Source of the DNA: Chitinophagaceae bacterium UBA3961 | GTDB lineage: Bacteria > Bacteroidota > Bacteroidia > Chitinophagales > Chitinophagaceae | Direction: 5' to 3' | DNA: 14,726 nt | NCBI GenBank assembly: GCA_002385265.1 | Contig: DGDD01000069.1 | Coordinates: 1-14,726 of the forward strand | Part shown: one piece after another, positions 1-8,714 of the stretch | Layout: each line of letters starts with the position of its first letter | Position numbering within the stretch: position 1 is the first letter of the stretch | Notes under the pieces: model-generated | The model's input: the letters and a program-made list of their open reading frames with translations, nothing else | Database searches by the model: none | Told to the model about the DNA's origin: nothing | Translations under genes and position numbers: made by a program

Positions 1-516
1 GAGCTGGCGATGAAAGGGGAAGGCGAGTTTGACTTCATGAAACCTTTTATTGAGGGGCATATCATTTGCGGAGTGCCAACCGGAATGGCCGATCGAATTA
101 ATTTACCTGCAGACGGAAACTCTTTAAGTGGCTTGTGGTATTTCGCCAGCCACAATAGTGCGCTCTTACTGGATCTCGCAGAAAAGAAACTGATCGCTTT
201 TTGGGGTATGACTCGTACCTACTATAGTACGGCACATAATTATGCTTTAATGATTCTCTGCTATCCCTTGTACAGTTTAGCATTGTTTGGTTTATTGAAA
301 GGGAAGTTTGAAGTGATTGGCATCAAGAGTTACATTTTCATATTGTGCTGCTTTTTCTGTTTGAGTGTATTGTTTAGCTGCGACGATTGGCTGAACCGCT
401 TCATCATGCCGCTGTTTCCTTTTTTATTGCTCTTGGCATTTGCCGGATTGAGAGAACTGTTTCCAAGAATGAAGCGCACCATAGAATATCAATACTTCTC
501 GATCTCTATTTTATAA
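1..516 (+). CDS. C-terminal part of a multi-pass membrane protein, probably a GT-C/GT39-type glycosyltransferase (5' end outside window)
   Basis: The frame is open to the left edge (Glu-Leu-Ala precede the first Met at base 10) and ends with TAA at 514-516, so only about 171 C-terminal residues are visible. Three hydrophobic stretches can be seen, roughly residues 80-100, 110-126 and 134-150, followed by a short basic tail. The last helix begins in the pattern D-D-W-L-N-R-F-I-M-P-L-F-P-F. An Arg-Phe-x-x-Pro-x-x-Pro-type start to a late helix is common in GT39/dolichyl-phosphate-mannose-type glycosyltransferases of Bacteroidota. Such enzymes move a sugar from a lipid-linked donor on the periplasmic face of the inner membrane. 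The catalytic N-terminal loop, with its acidic residues, lies outside the window, so the assignment rests on helix pattern alone. Another multi-pass membrane protein cannot be excluded. The gene converges on hscA. Confidence 0.55.
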   Translation, partial: ELAMKGEGEFDFMKPFIEGHIICGVPTGMADRINLPADGNSLSGLWYFASHNSALLLDLAEKKLIAFWGMTRTYYSTAHNYALMILCYPLYSLALFGLLKGKFEVIGIKSYIFILCCFFCLSVLFSCDDWLNRFIMPLFPFLLLLAFAGLRELFPRMKRTIEYQYFSISIL

Positions 517-519
517 AAA

Positions 520-547
520 AAATCCTGCCAAGCAATTGACAGGATTT
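520..547 (-). terminator. Intrinsic terminator of hscA, shared with the convergent membrane-protein gene
   Basis: Arms AAATCCTG (520-527) and CAGGATTT (540-547) pair over 8 bp. After one C/A mismatch, CAA/TTG closes a GCAA loop (532-535). Read on the minus strand, the hairpin is followed by a run of T (complement of the A-run at 515-522), as expected for termination of hscA, whose stop is at 567. On the plus strand the following bases are only partly T-rich, so it may stop the left gene less efficiently. Confidence 0.75.
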
Positions 548-566
548 AAATCAGTAAGCTTTTAAA

Positions 567-2423
567 TTATATCTGTTTGCCTTTCATGGCAGCTGCAACG
601 GCCAGGTCCATGATTCGTTCGGCATAAGGTCTGGAAATGGAATTCAACACTTCGTGTTGATGTTGAATTTCATCCTTGGTTCCGCTCTTAACAAGTTCTG
701 CAAGTTTTATAATGGCTGCTTGCGTTTCTTCAATTTCAGCGGTTGTCATTAAATTGCCATTCTTATTAATAAAATTCTCTGTGGCATCTATTAATTGATT
801 GGCTTCGGTTCTCGCTTCAACAAGCGCACGCAAAGCGATATCGTCTTTTGCATTTGTAATGGAATCGAGAAGCATTTGTTCTACCTCTGCATCTGTTAAA
901 CCATATTGAGGCTTCACTTCAATGGTTTGCTCTACACCACTGCGAAGCTCTTTTGCAGTAACTACCAGAATTCCATCTGCATTCAACAAGAAATTGACAT
1001 CAATTTTAGGCAAGCCGGCAGGCATACCCGGAATGCCGGTTAAATTAAATTCAGCAAGTTTCCGATTGTCTTTCACCAAATCACGCTCGCCTTGATATAC
1101 GGATACGCGCATACCGCTTTGCCCATCTTTTTGCGTAGTGTATTGGCGTCCTGCTTTGGTTGGTATTTTAGAATTGCGTGGTATAATCACGTCCATTAAT
1201 CCACCCATGGTTTCAATACCAAGAGAAAGTGGAGTAATGTCGAGTAACAAAAAGTCTTTATTATTTCCTGAAAGAATATCAGCTTGAACGGCTGCGCCTA
1301 GCGCCACTACTTCATCGGGGTTCACTTCATCGTGAACGTTTTTTTGAAAGAAGTTGGAAACTGAATTCTTAACAAGTGGAACGCGAGTAGAGCCTCCCAC
1401 CATCACTACATCATCAATATCATTGATACCAAGTTTTGCATCTTTCAATGCATTGGCTGCGGCTTGCAAGGTTTTGTCAACCAATGGCTGAATCAGTATC
1501 TCAAACTGCGCTTTTGAAATTTTTAGTGCACTACCGTTTATATCTGTAGTAAACTCCTCAGATGAAGAAAGTTCTTTCTTGGCTTTCTCTGCAGCCACTC
1601 GAAGCATTTGGGCCAAGGTTTTATCACTTTCAATATCCGCTTCACCCAAATTTAATTCTTTCATCCAGTGGGTAACAATGGCGCGGTCGAAATCATCCCC
1701 ACCCAAATAGGTATCTCCATTAGTGGAAAGCACTTCGAAAATACCATCTTGAATTTTAAGGATCGAGATGTCGAAAGTACCGCCCCCTAAATCATAAATG
1801 GCCACTGTTTTGGAATCATTAGGATTCAAGCCCAAGCCATAAGCCAAGCTGGCGGCGGTGGGTTCGTTTACAATTCTCAGTACATCGAGCCCTGCCAGTT
1901 TTCCGGCATCACGGGTAGCCTGACGTTGTGCATCGTTAAAGTAAGCGGGTACTGTTATTACTGCTTTGTTAACCGGCGTTTTCAGAATGTGTTCAGCCCT
2001 TGTTTTTAACTCCTTCAGAATATAGGAAGAAAGCTCAACAGGTGAATAGAATTTGGTTCCAATTTGAATTTTCACCAGCTTCTCGGTATCGTCGTCAATT
2101 ACTTTATATGTGAAAAACGATGACTGCTTGCGGATATCGTTATAAGATTTTCCCATCAATCGTTTTACAGAAAAGATGGTATTAGCGGGATCGCTTATTA
2201 AAAAATCTTTGGCGGTATCTCCTACTACAATTTCCTGATGAGAACCAAAATGCACGATAGAAGGAACCAAAGAGGCTGAATTGTGCTCTTTAAGCGCTAC
2301 CGGTTTCTTGGTTTCGGGATGAATGATGGCCACCAAGCTATTTGTGGTTCCTAAGTCAATTCCAACAATAATTTCTTCTTTCTGCAAGCTACCTGTAGAC
2401 AGGTTGATTCCAATTTTCGCCAT
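567..2423 (-). CDS. hscA: Fe-S cluster assembly chaperone HscA (Hsp70 family)
   Basis: Cytosolic ATP-dependent Hsp70 that, in known systems, works with HscB to pass Fe-S clusters from the IscU scaffold to target proteins. The ATPase domain shows the phosphate-1 loop GIDLGTTNS (21-29), [12 protein letters not shown] (185-196), phosphate-2 YDLGGGTFD (210-218) and the adenosine motif VGGSTRVP (342-349). The interdomain linker is [14 protein letters not shown] (392-405). The substrate domain matches HscA better than Dna[39 protein letters not shown] and VKPQYGLTD (403-511). At 618 residues it is close to E. coli HscA (616) and lacks the long disordered tail of DnaK. I chose the ATG at 2423 (MAKIGINL) because the eight extra residues from 2447 do not look conserved and the candidate promoter would overlap them. 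No hscB, iscS, iscU or fdx lies nearby, so it is an orphan here. Confidence 0.92.
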   Translation of the reverse strand: MAKIGINLSTGSLQKEEIIVGIDLGTTNSLVAIIHPETKKPVALKEHNSASLVPSIVHFGSHQEIVVGDTAKDFLISDPANTIFSVKRLMGKSYNDIRKQSSFFTYKVIDDDTEKLVKIQIGTKFYSPVELSSYILKELKTRAEHILKTPVNKAVITVPAYFNDAQRQATRDAGKLAGLDVLRIVNEPTAASLAYGLGLNPNDSKTVAIYDLGGGTFDISILKIQDGIFEVLSTNGDTYLGGDDFDRAIVTHWMKELNLGEADIESDKTLAQMLRVAAEKAKKELSSSEEFTTDINGSALKISKAQFEILIQPLVDKTLQAAANALKDAKLGINDIDDVVMVGGSTRVPLVKNSVSNFFQKNVHDEVNPDEVVALGAAVQADILSGNNKDFLLLDITPLSLGIETMGGLMDVIIPRNSKIPTKAGRQYTTQKDGQSGMRVSVYQGERDLVKDNRKLAEFNLTGIPGMPAGLPKIDVNFLLNADGILVVTAKELRSGVEQTIEVKPQYGLTDAEVEQMLLDSITNAKDDIALRALVEARTEANQLIDATENFINKNGNLMTTAEIEETQAAIIKLAELVKSGTKDEIQHQHEVLNSISRPYAERIMDLAVAAAMKGKQI

Positions 2424-2444
2424 AGCTATCAATTCTAAAGGGCA

Positions 2445-2452
2445 CAAAGGTA
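2445..2452 (-). promoter_or_regulatory. Possible hscA promoter, -7 element TACCTTTG
   Basis: On the minus strand TACCTTTG matches the Bacteroidota -7 consensus TAnnTTTG and would start transcription about 15 bases before the hscA ATG at 2423. No TTG -33 element stands at the usual distance; that position falls inside the porU2 terminator hairpin. It is therefore a half-match only, supported mainly by the need for a promoter downstream of that terminator. Confidence 0.4.
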
Positions 2453-2462
2453 TGAAAAATTA

Positions 2463-2490
2463 AAGGGGCGGCTGAAAACAGCCACCCCTT
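2463..2490 (-). terminator. Intrinsic terminator of the porV2-porU2 unit
   Basis: AAGGGG (2463-2468) pairs with CCCCTT (2485-2490); after one C/A mismatch, GGCTG (2470-2474) pairs with CAGCC (2479-2483) around an AAAA loop. On the minus strand the stem is followed by TTAATTTTTC, a good U-rich tail. It lies 20 bases after the porU2 stop and separates that gene from hscA. Confidence 0.85.
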
Positions 2491-2510
2491 AGGTATTACG
2501 AATTTAGGAA

Positions 2511-5500
2511 TTATCGCATCAGGTACATTTTACCATAGCCGTTGTTGAAGAAACGGTCGGTATTTTCACCTTCGTTGGTGTATTTATCCAAACGCTTGCC
2601 ATTCAGCGATGTAACCACTCTGTAGAGATAAACTCCATTCGCCAGTTTTTGACCGTACATATCGGTTCCATCCCATTTGAATTCGGTGATGTTTCTACCG
2701 ATTTTCAATGGCCCCAGTTCATCTTTGGTTATTTCTCGTACAATTTTACCGGTCACCGTTAAGATTTGAATCTTGAACTGCTGCGGTATTTCGCTTCCTG
2801 TTAAGGTAAATACGAAGGCTGTTGAAGTACTGAACGGATTCGGGAAGTTCAGCATGTTCGACACCATCGGTTTCGTAATTACACGGAACAGAATTCGGTA
2901 TTCGATCTCACCTGCTTTGTTGCCGCTTCTATCCTTTCCTTTTACAATCAGTTCATATTCATCTGCATCGGCATTGTATTGCTTCAAGAATTGTGGGTTG
3001 AATTCAAGTGTTGCCGTATTATCGGAGCCACTGGTTGCCGGAACAAATCGAAGCGTGTCGTTGTCAATAGAATACGTACGAAGTGTTCCATCCGGATACT
3101 TCAACTGAACGGAGGTAAGAGCTGTATCGTTGAGCAAGAGGAATTTCGCTTCATCTTTGAGTTTGATCACGATATGCGGTTTCGCAGATACAATGTCGCG
3201 ATTCAGGATATGCACCCCATCGAAGGTAACATCCATTACCGGACTGGTTTTATCAGGACGAACATAGAAGTTACGGTACATGAAGTTATTGAAGTGATAC
3301 TGCTCCGGTTGGAGGTTATCAGGGTTCACGTCAACATACATGATATTATTTTCCGGATAGTCTTTTGTATCTACAGTAAATCGAACTACAATGGAATCGC
3401 CTGCAACTATCGGTCTGCTCTTCGGCAAGTTGACAATGTGCTGCACATTGTTTTTGTCGAGCACCATTAGTTTCACTGAAACACTATCAAAAGCAGCTTT
3501 ACTGATGTTTTTAAATGCCAGAGCAAATTGAAGTGGTTCACCTACTTCTAGTGTATCCTTGCTTGTGAACAACAAGTTAGGTGCAATAGCGCCTTCGGGT
3601 ACCGGTTCATAAATAATTCTCCAGTAATCCAATTGGTAAGGCGTAAGGTTGACCGAGTCTACGTTCCGCATTTTTAATTGGAGGTATGGGTATTGTGCTG
3701 CATCTATTGATGAAATATCAAAGTTTTGAGAGTTTTTATCGATGGTGTACAACACAGATGAACTAATACCTGTAGGATCATAACCAATTACATCAATTGT
3801 AGGGTTATCATCATCAGTGAGGTCTTGTGTATGGCCTCTCCAAATCACTTCTTTCCATGCTTTGGCCGGACCAAACTTCGGAGAGGTTACATACCCCAGT
3901 GTATCCGGAGAATAGGCATCTGCCGAGAGCGTGATACGGTCGTTTATGCCGTCACTGAAAGTTGATTTTGGAGTAAACGTAGCTTGCCTGTTTTTTCTAT
4001 AAATAAATAAGAAGGCTCTAGGTCTGTTAAATGAATCGATATTGGTAAATCCTTGCGCCATCAATCGATGGTACATCGAGTTGTTCTTACCGAGATAGGA
4101 AGTATCCCCCATCCAAGTAGAAGGATAGGTATTTGAATTTGCGGCTATACCGGAAGTATTTCTGAATACAACATAGTATCCATCAGGAATCAAATCCATA
4201 AACTCAACAACCTTTCTACGTTTGTTTGTATCCAGGATATTGTACTGGAAGTTGAAACGACGGTTCACACCGCAGATGGCATCGCTTCCGTATTGGCCTG
4301 CTAAACCTGCGTTATTGTTAAACCAGGGTTTTAAGGTTACCGGATCGATTACGTTAAAGATCACATTTGAGATACCACAAACAGACAAGATATCAGTAGC
4401 CTCATTAATGGTCACCGAGAAGTCACCGGCTTGGTTAGCCGCTGTTGGGAATACCCCATTTCTCGCGAAGATATTGTTGATACGCTCACCAAACTCCCAT
4501 TCTTTGCTTGCACTATCAATTGTAATGCGATGCACATCCGATTTCTTGTGCTGATAGAAAGTTGACTGGTTGTAGCCTTCTTGATTACCTGGTTTGTATA
4601 TGAATGAAGAACCATTCCATCTATAATCGGAGCCATTGGAAGGCAATAAGGATACGCGCCAATAATATACGGTACTATCGAGGTAATTAATTCCCGGATC
4701 GAATTCGATTATACCTCCCGCTGAGTTTACCGTTCTTGATATTTTTAAAGAGGAATTAAAGAATTCAGTTGTATCTACTTCAAAAACGTAGCTCTTCATA
4801 GTACTGAACGGATTCGAAGTTGAAGCGATCAGTTTTTGGCGCTGCGTTGTTACAATTGAGAAATTATAGGGGTAGGCCGGACGAGCTTCGTCTTCGAAAA
4901 TGAAGAAGTCTTTATAAGTAGAGTTATTAGACTCACTTACTTCATCAATTTTCAAATCCGAATCAATGGTGGCTGTAATTCTATTATTTCCTTTGTCGCG
5001 AGTAGCAACAATGGGCACATTGATGATCACAGAATCTTGATACTTAACAGCTCTGATTTTCTTATCGAAAATAATTGCGGTAGAACCATCGGGGAAGGTG
5101 CGCTTCACTTGTAATTTAATGGAATCACTAATGGCCTTTCCCAAGTTCACTACATTGATTTTTACTTGGAAAGAATCTTCGGCAATTGAGATAAAACTAG
5201 GATCCAGCTTAATGAGTGATTCTTCCAAAACATAATCCGGCTTTTGTTGGATATTCAAACGCAAAGCGGGGTCGCCATGCAAAGTAATTTGCTCACCGTG
5301 AGCGCGGGCATAGTAATCATATGAACCTGCTGCATCTTGCAAATCTTCAAGAGAGGCTTTGTGAAGTTCTCCTAAAGTTTGATAATAGTGCTGATCTCCA
5401 AAATTGGTATATAAATTATAGAGATAGATGTTAAGGTAGTTCACAATACCAAAGTGGGTACTTGCTACAAATGCGATACTTCCTCTCTCCTTAGCCAATA

Positions 5501-7598
5501 CAAATTTCTCCGACAAGGTTTCATTCACCAACAAACGTTGAGGATAGTAGGTAAAGAAGTTACCCGCGTTACAACCATTTACGAAGAAAATGGGGTATTT
5601 ACCGGCATTGTTGTAGTTCTCCGGATTATCGATATTGAATTCTAAGGTTGTTGCTGAAGAGTGACCAAAATAAGTTAGCACACTGATCCCTTCTTCAAAA
5701 AGTTGTTTGATTTTTTCTGAGCTCAATTGCTCGGAAGTGATAGTGGTACTCTTACAGAAGGTAGTAACATGTGCTCCAAACAAGGTGTCTTCTGCCAGCT
5801 CTTTATAAACCGACATATAGTTACACAATACAGTACCCAGATAAAGATCACTGGCACCGGTAACATGCACTACGTTTTTCATCCACTGTCTTCCTGCTAA
5901 TGTATTAGGCGCTGTTACCTGTGTGTTTTCGTATACTTTGATTTTATCAAGATAGTCTTCTATTTCAGACCCGCGTACCACCGACAAACGACCGATGGGT
6001 GTTCCGGGTGTTGCATGGGTAACATCTACTGCTGTAAGCATGTTATCGGAAGCAGGGTTACCAAAAGAAGGAACCAAATTGAGTTGGTGTGTAGAAGGAT
6101 CTGCTAAGTTTGCTCGGTACTCGTTATAGGCCATACCCCTTCCAATGAGAAAGTAGTACTTAATTGGAATACTAAATTTAGCGCGACTGTATAAAACAAA
6201 ATTTCGGATTGATAGTGGGTGTTTGCTGATACCAAAGGCAAATTGATCACCCAATTCATCTACATCGAATACTTTTACGATATGACTTCCACCGGCGGCA
6301 GAAGAACGGTATGCAGCGTATTCATCAACAGGCTTTCTTCCATTGGTACCTACATTTAGTGAAGGTGTGGTAATGATCACGAAATCACCTTCATTTGCTG
6401 CGAGGCTATAATCAACAAAAGTTCTGGACTGCATTGAAGCTACCGTGTTCAAATTGGCATCCACATTTACAAGCACATAATTGCTGTTAGTAGCGGTTGC
6501 CGGAATAGCAAACTTGATCTTACCAACTTCAGAAATATCGCCTACCAAACGGCGACCATTGGTTAAATCATATAAGATTGGTGCTACCCCACTGTTATTG
6601 AAATTGGTAATCTCCAAGTATTTCCCATCCGCATCGGCCGGAAGAGAAAATTCAAAAAAGGTTTTATTATCAAAATCGAAATTTCGAGAATAGGTCAGTG
6701 TGAAATAGGAGATTACGATACGGTCGCTGCTCACAGCGCAATTATTCGTAAAACGAACAGCTGCGATGTTGGAGCTGATCAAACTTGTAGGTATTTCAAT
6801 AGAGGTATTTACATCGTTGAAATAATCCATCAAAGTATCCATAACTTGAGTGCCATTCACTGCAACCCTTACGGTACGGGAGTTTAATGCATTACCTACG
6901 GCGCCAAAATTAAGCGTGGCGGTAGGAACAGCATTATTTACGTACAGATTATTAAGGGTTGTATTTAGTGGGCCCGTAGGAGCAATTTGAGCTGAACTCC
7001 AAAATTCACCTTTATCATAAGATGAAGAATAAACATATTCACCAACAACGGCTGCAAATCCAAGATTTTGACGAGACTTATAGAAGTTGGTTGCGGTATG
7101 CATAAAGTAAGGCTCCAACGGCTGCGTATTAGAGGCAACATTATTGGTAAAGTCGGCATATCTAAAACCAGACTGATTGGTGTTCACACTTAAGAAGTAA
7201 ACCGAAGAGTCGGACTGTAAGCTCACCGCATCTGTATGTTGGTAGGCGGGGTCACGATACAATGGTTTATCGGGTTTACCATCGTTCAATACGCCCCAAA
7301 ATTCGAGGTAGCCGTTGGTAGGCAGGGCACCCGTACTTACCGATGAATAAAATGGAACTTTCACTCCATTTCTCCATAGTTCAAAATTCTCAACCGGAGT
7401 GCTTCCAATACCTTGGGCATCGAGCACGGTTTTGGGAATTCGATAAATACCTACTTTTCCAACTTTGAATTTATAGTAGGTTTGACTGAACTTGATCCAT
7501 TCGTTGTTATAGGTTTGAGCGCTGGCCCAGGTACCCATAATCAAGAAGAAGAACAGTTGAATAAAGCGTTTCATATTGAAATGTTTCATCAGTCTCAT
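2511..7598 (-). CDS. porU2: PorU2-like type IX secretion C25-family cysteine peptidase (sortase paralogue)
   Basis: Very large exported protein of 1,695 residues; Porphyromonas gingivalis PorU is about 1,160. A signal peptide is clear (about residues 9-28, ending ASAQ). The C25 (gingipain-type) peptidase domain spans about 400-785, with the likely catalytic His646 in YFGHSS and Cys676 in NGCNAGN, and closes with HGDPALRLN (774-782). Next come a CARDB-like domain (about 790-900, ending ESNNST), a fibronectin-like segment (about 905-985, SNPFS), a poorly recognisable middle, a second CARDB-like domain (about 1340-1445) and a C-terminal FlgD/type-A-like Ig domain (about 1582-1695; NFPNPFS, FKWDGTDMYGQ, NGVYLYRV, final strand GKMYLMR). 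PorU is known to remove cargo C-terminal domains and attach A-LPS at the cell surface together with PorV. The size, domain series and PorV-like neighbour fit the poorly characterised PorU2 group rather than canonical PorU; this is inference. The gene begins 9 bases after the porV2 stop. In-frame ATGs at 7589 and 7574 are also possible, and 7574 gives the most compact signal peptide. Confidence 0.85.
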   Translation of the reverse strand: MRLMKHFNMKRFIQLFFFLIMGTWASAQTYNNEWIKFSQTYYKFKVGKVGIYRIPKTVLDAQGIGSTPVENFELWRNGVKVPFYSSVSTGALPTNGYLEFWGVLNDGKPDKPLYRDPAYQHTDAVSLQSDSSVYFLSVNTNQSGFRYADFTNNVASNTQPLEPYFMHTATNFYKSRQNLGFAAVVGEYVYSSSYDKGEFWSSAQIAPTGPLNTTLNNLYVNNAVPTATLNFGAVGNALNSRTVRVAVNGTQVMDTLMDYFNDVNTSIEIPTSLISSNIAAVRFTNNCAVSSDRIVISYFTLTYSRNFDFDNKTFFEFSLPADADGKYLEITNFNNSGVAPILYDLTNGRRLVGDISEVGKIKFAIPATATNSNYVLVNVDANLNTVASMQSRTFVDYSLAANEGDFVIITTPSLNVGTNGRKPVDEYAAYRSSAAGGSHIVKVFDVDELGDQFAFGISKHPLSIRNFVLYSRAKFSIPIKYYFLIGRGMAYNEYRANLADPSTHQLNLVPSFGNPASDNMLTAVDVTHATPGTPIGRLSVVRGSEIEDYLDKIKVYENTQVTAPNTLAGRQWMKNVVHVTGASDLYLGTVLCNYMSVYKELAEDTLFGAHVTTFCKSTTITSEQLSSEKIKQLFEEGISVLTYFGHSSATTLEFNIDNPENYNNAGKYPIFFVNGCNAGNFFTYYPQRLLVNETLSEKFVLAKERGSIAFVASTHFGIVNYLNIYLYNLYTNFGDQHYYQTLGELHKASLEDLQDAAGSYDYYARAHGEQITLHGDPALRLNIQQKPDYVLEESLIKLDPSFISIAEDSFQVKINVVNLGKAISDSIKLQVKRTFPDGSTAIIFDKKIRAVKYQDSVIINVPIVATRDKGNNRITATIDSDLKIDEVSESNNSTYKDFFIFEDEARPAYPYNFSIVTTQRQKLIASTSNPFSTMKSYVFEVDTTEFFNSSLKISRTVNSAGGIIEFDPGINYLDSTVYYWRVSLLPSNGSDYRWNGSSFIYKPGNQEGYNQSTFYQHKKSDVHRITIDSASKEWEFGERINNIFARNGVFPTAANQAGDFSVTINEATDILSVCGISNVIFNVIDPVTLKPWFNNNAGLAGQYGSDAICGVNRRFNFQYNILDTNKRRKVVEFMDLIPDGYYVVFRNTSGIAANSNTYPSTWMGDTSYLGKNNSMYHRLMAQGFTNIDSFNRPRAFLFIYRKNRQATFTPKSTFSDGINDRITLSADAYSPDTLGYVTSPKFGPAKAWKEVIWRGHTQDLTDDDNPTIDVIGYDPTGISSSVLYTIDKNSQNFDISSIDAAQYPYLQLKMRNVDSVNLTPYQLDYWRIIYEPVPEGAIAPNLLFTSKDTLEVGEPLQFALAFKNISKAAFDSVSVKLMVLDKNNVQHIVNLPKSRPIVAGDSIVVRFTVDTKDYPENNIMYVDVNPDNLQPEQYHFNNFMYRNFYVRPDKTSPVMDVTFDGVHILNRDIVSAKPHIVIKLKDEAKFLLLNDTALTSVQLKYPDGTLRTYSIDNDTLRFVPATSGSDNTATLEFNPQFLKQYNADADEYELIVKGKDRSGNKAGEIEYRILFRVITKPMVSNMLNFPNPFSTSTAFVFTLTGSEIPQQFKIQILTVTGKIVREITKDELGPLKIGRNITEFKWDGTDMYGQKLANGVYLYRVVTSLNGKRLDKYTNEGENTDRFFNNGYGKMYLMR

Positions 7599-7607
7599 AG
7601 GTTGTGA

Positions 7608-8714
7608 TTAATTGGTTTGTTTTTTCTTCATGTCGATCTTAAAAGAAAAAACATGGGTATAGAGTGGATTCGATTGGTTCGCTAGATTGGTAAAGGCATA
7701 ATCAATTTGAACATTGTTGATCTTAAAGCCGGTACCTACGCTAGGTTGATAGATCCAGATTTTCTTTGTATTGTTTATATCAGCGTCGTCCAGTGCTTTT
7801 TGAAAATTATTGATCCCGGCTCTAATGAAAAGAACATCTTTCCAAGACGCTTCTAAACCAATTTTGGGGTCAATACTGGCCACATCAGTTGCCAAAACGG
7901 TATTTCTTCTTCCATCAAAAGTTACATCTAGGTTGGCTTCTGCAAGCAATTTGATTGCATTCGAAAGCTTAAAATTATAGGCTCCACCTACGATCAAGCG
8001 AGGTGCGGTAAGCTCTGTAGATTTTACAGGGATATCATTCTGCGTTAAATAGAAAACTTCGCGGATTTTGTCGTTCAAACTAAATGACCAAGCGTTGAAG
8101 GTGGTAGTCATGTCTCTGGCCACAACACCGAAACGTCCTTTCTTCCCAATTACCTGAACGCCTGCATCGAATCCAAAACCCCAAGCATTGGCAAAACTAC
8201 CGGCTTGACGATGGATGATTTTAGCATTGATACCGGCGCTTAGTTTCTTTCCATTTCCGAGTGATTTGTTTTGCGCCATAGAAATCAACAGCGCATAATC
8301 TGCAGAAGAGAAAGTTTGAATATTGCTGAAATTGATGGTACCATCCGATTCAACCAAAAAGATTGTATTAGGGATATCGTCAACAGCAAAACGCAAAAGG
8401 CTTAGGCCCAGAACGCGTTTATTGTCTTTTAGAGGTAGTACCAAAGACGCGTAGTCGTACTTCCCGATACCGGCAAAGTACTCGGCGTGCATGAGGTTGA
8501 GTTGTGGGTAGTCTTTCACATTTACCAAGGCTGCGGGGTTCCAATACCCTGCTGTTCCGTCGGAAACAGAAGCCACTTGGGCTCCCCCCATAGCTAATCC
8601 GCGAGCGCCTGCTCCAATATTCAAAAATTCATTTGAATACTTTCTGAACTGGGCGTTCACGCTAGGGGTTGCTGCGATCAAACAAACCAATGCGATGAGC
8701 ATCTTTCTTTTCAT
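7608..8714 (-). CDS. porV2: PorV/PorQ-family outer-membrane beta-barrel protein (PorV2-like)
   Basis: Predicted outer-membrane barrel of the FadL/OmpP1-like PorV/PorQ family, 368 residues from this start. The N-terminus is a textbook signal peptide, MKRKMLIALVCLIAATPSVNA followed by Q. The mature protein opens with the family signature IGAGARGLAMGG then SDGTAGYWNPAAL (about residues 33-62). It continues as alternating strands (SLVLPL, VLGLSLLRFAV, GFGFDAGVQVIG, FGVVARDM, IGLEASW, VGTGFKINNVQIDYAF) and ends in a strand, HVFSFKIDM, before a polar tail. Canonical PorV shuttles T9SS cargo from the translocon to PorU. The GARGLAMGG opening differs from what I recall of canonical PorV, so I place it in the PorV2 group together with its partner. 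It is the first gene of a two-gene unit with porU2, 9 bases apart. An in-frame ATG at 8744 would add ten residues (MKLLISKIGT) before the signal peptide; neither start has a clear Shine-Dalgarno. Confidence 0.82.
   Translation of the reverse strand: MKRKMLIALVCLIAATPSVNAQFRKYSNEFLNIGAGARGLAMGGAQVASVSDGTAGYWNPAALVNVKDYPQLNLMHAEYFAGIGKYDYASLVLPLKDNKRVLGLSLLRFAVDDIPNTIFLVESDGTINFSNIQTFSSADYALLISMAQNKSLGNGKKLSAGINAKIIHRQAGSFANAWGFGFDAGVQVIGKKGRFGVVARDMTTTFNAWSFSLNDKIREVFYLTQNDIPVKSTELTAPRLIVGGAYNFKLSNAIKLLAEANLDVTFDGRRNTVLATDVASIDPKIGLEASWKDVLFIRAGINNFQKALDDADINNTKKIWIYQPSVGTGFKINNVQIDYAFTNLANQSNPLYTHVFSFKIDMKKKQTN

Noticed and set aside
2979..3470. 163-residue plus-strand open frame inside porU2
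   Set aside because: Antisense to continuous, recognisable porU2 coding sequence, with no start signal or family resemblance.
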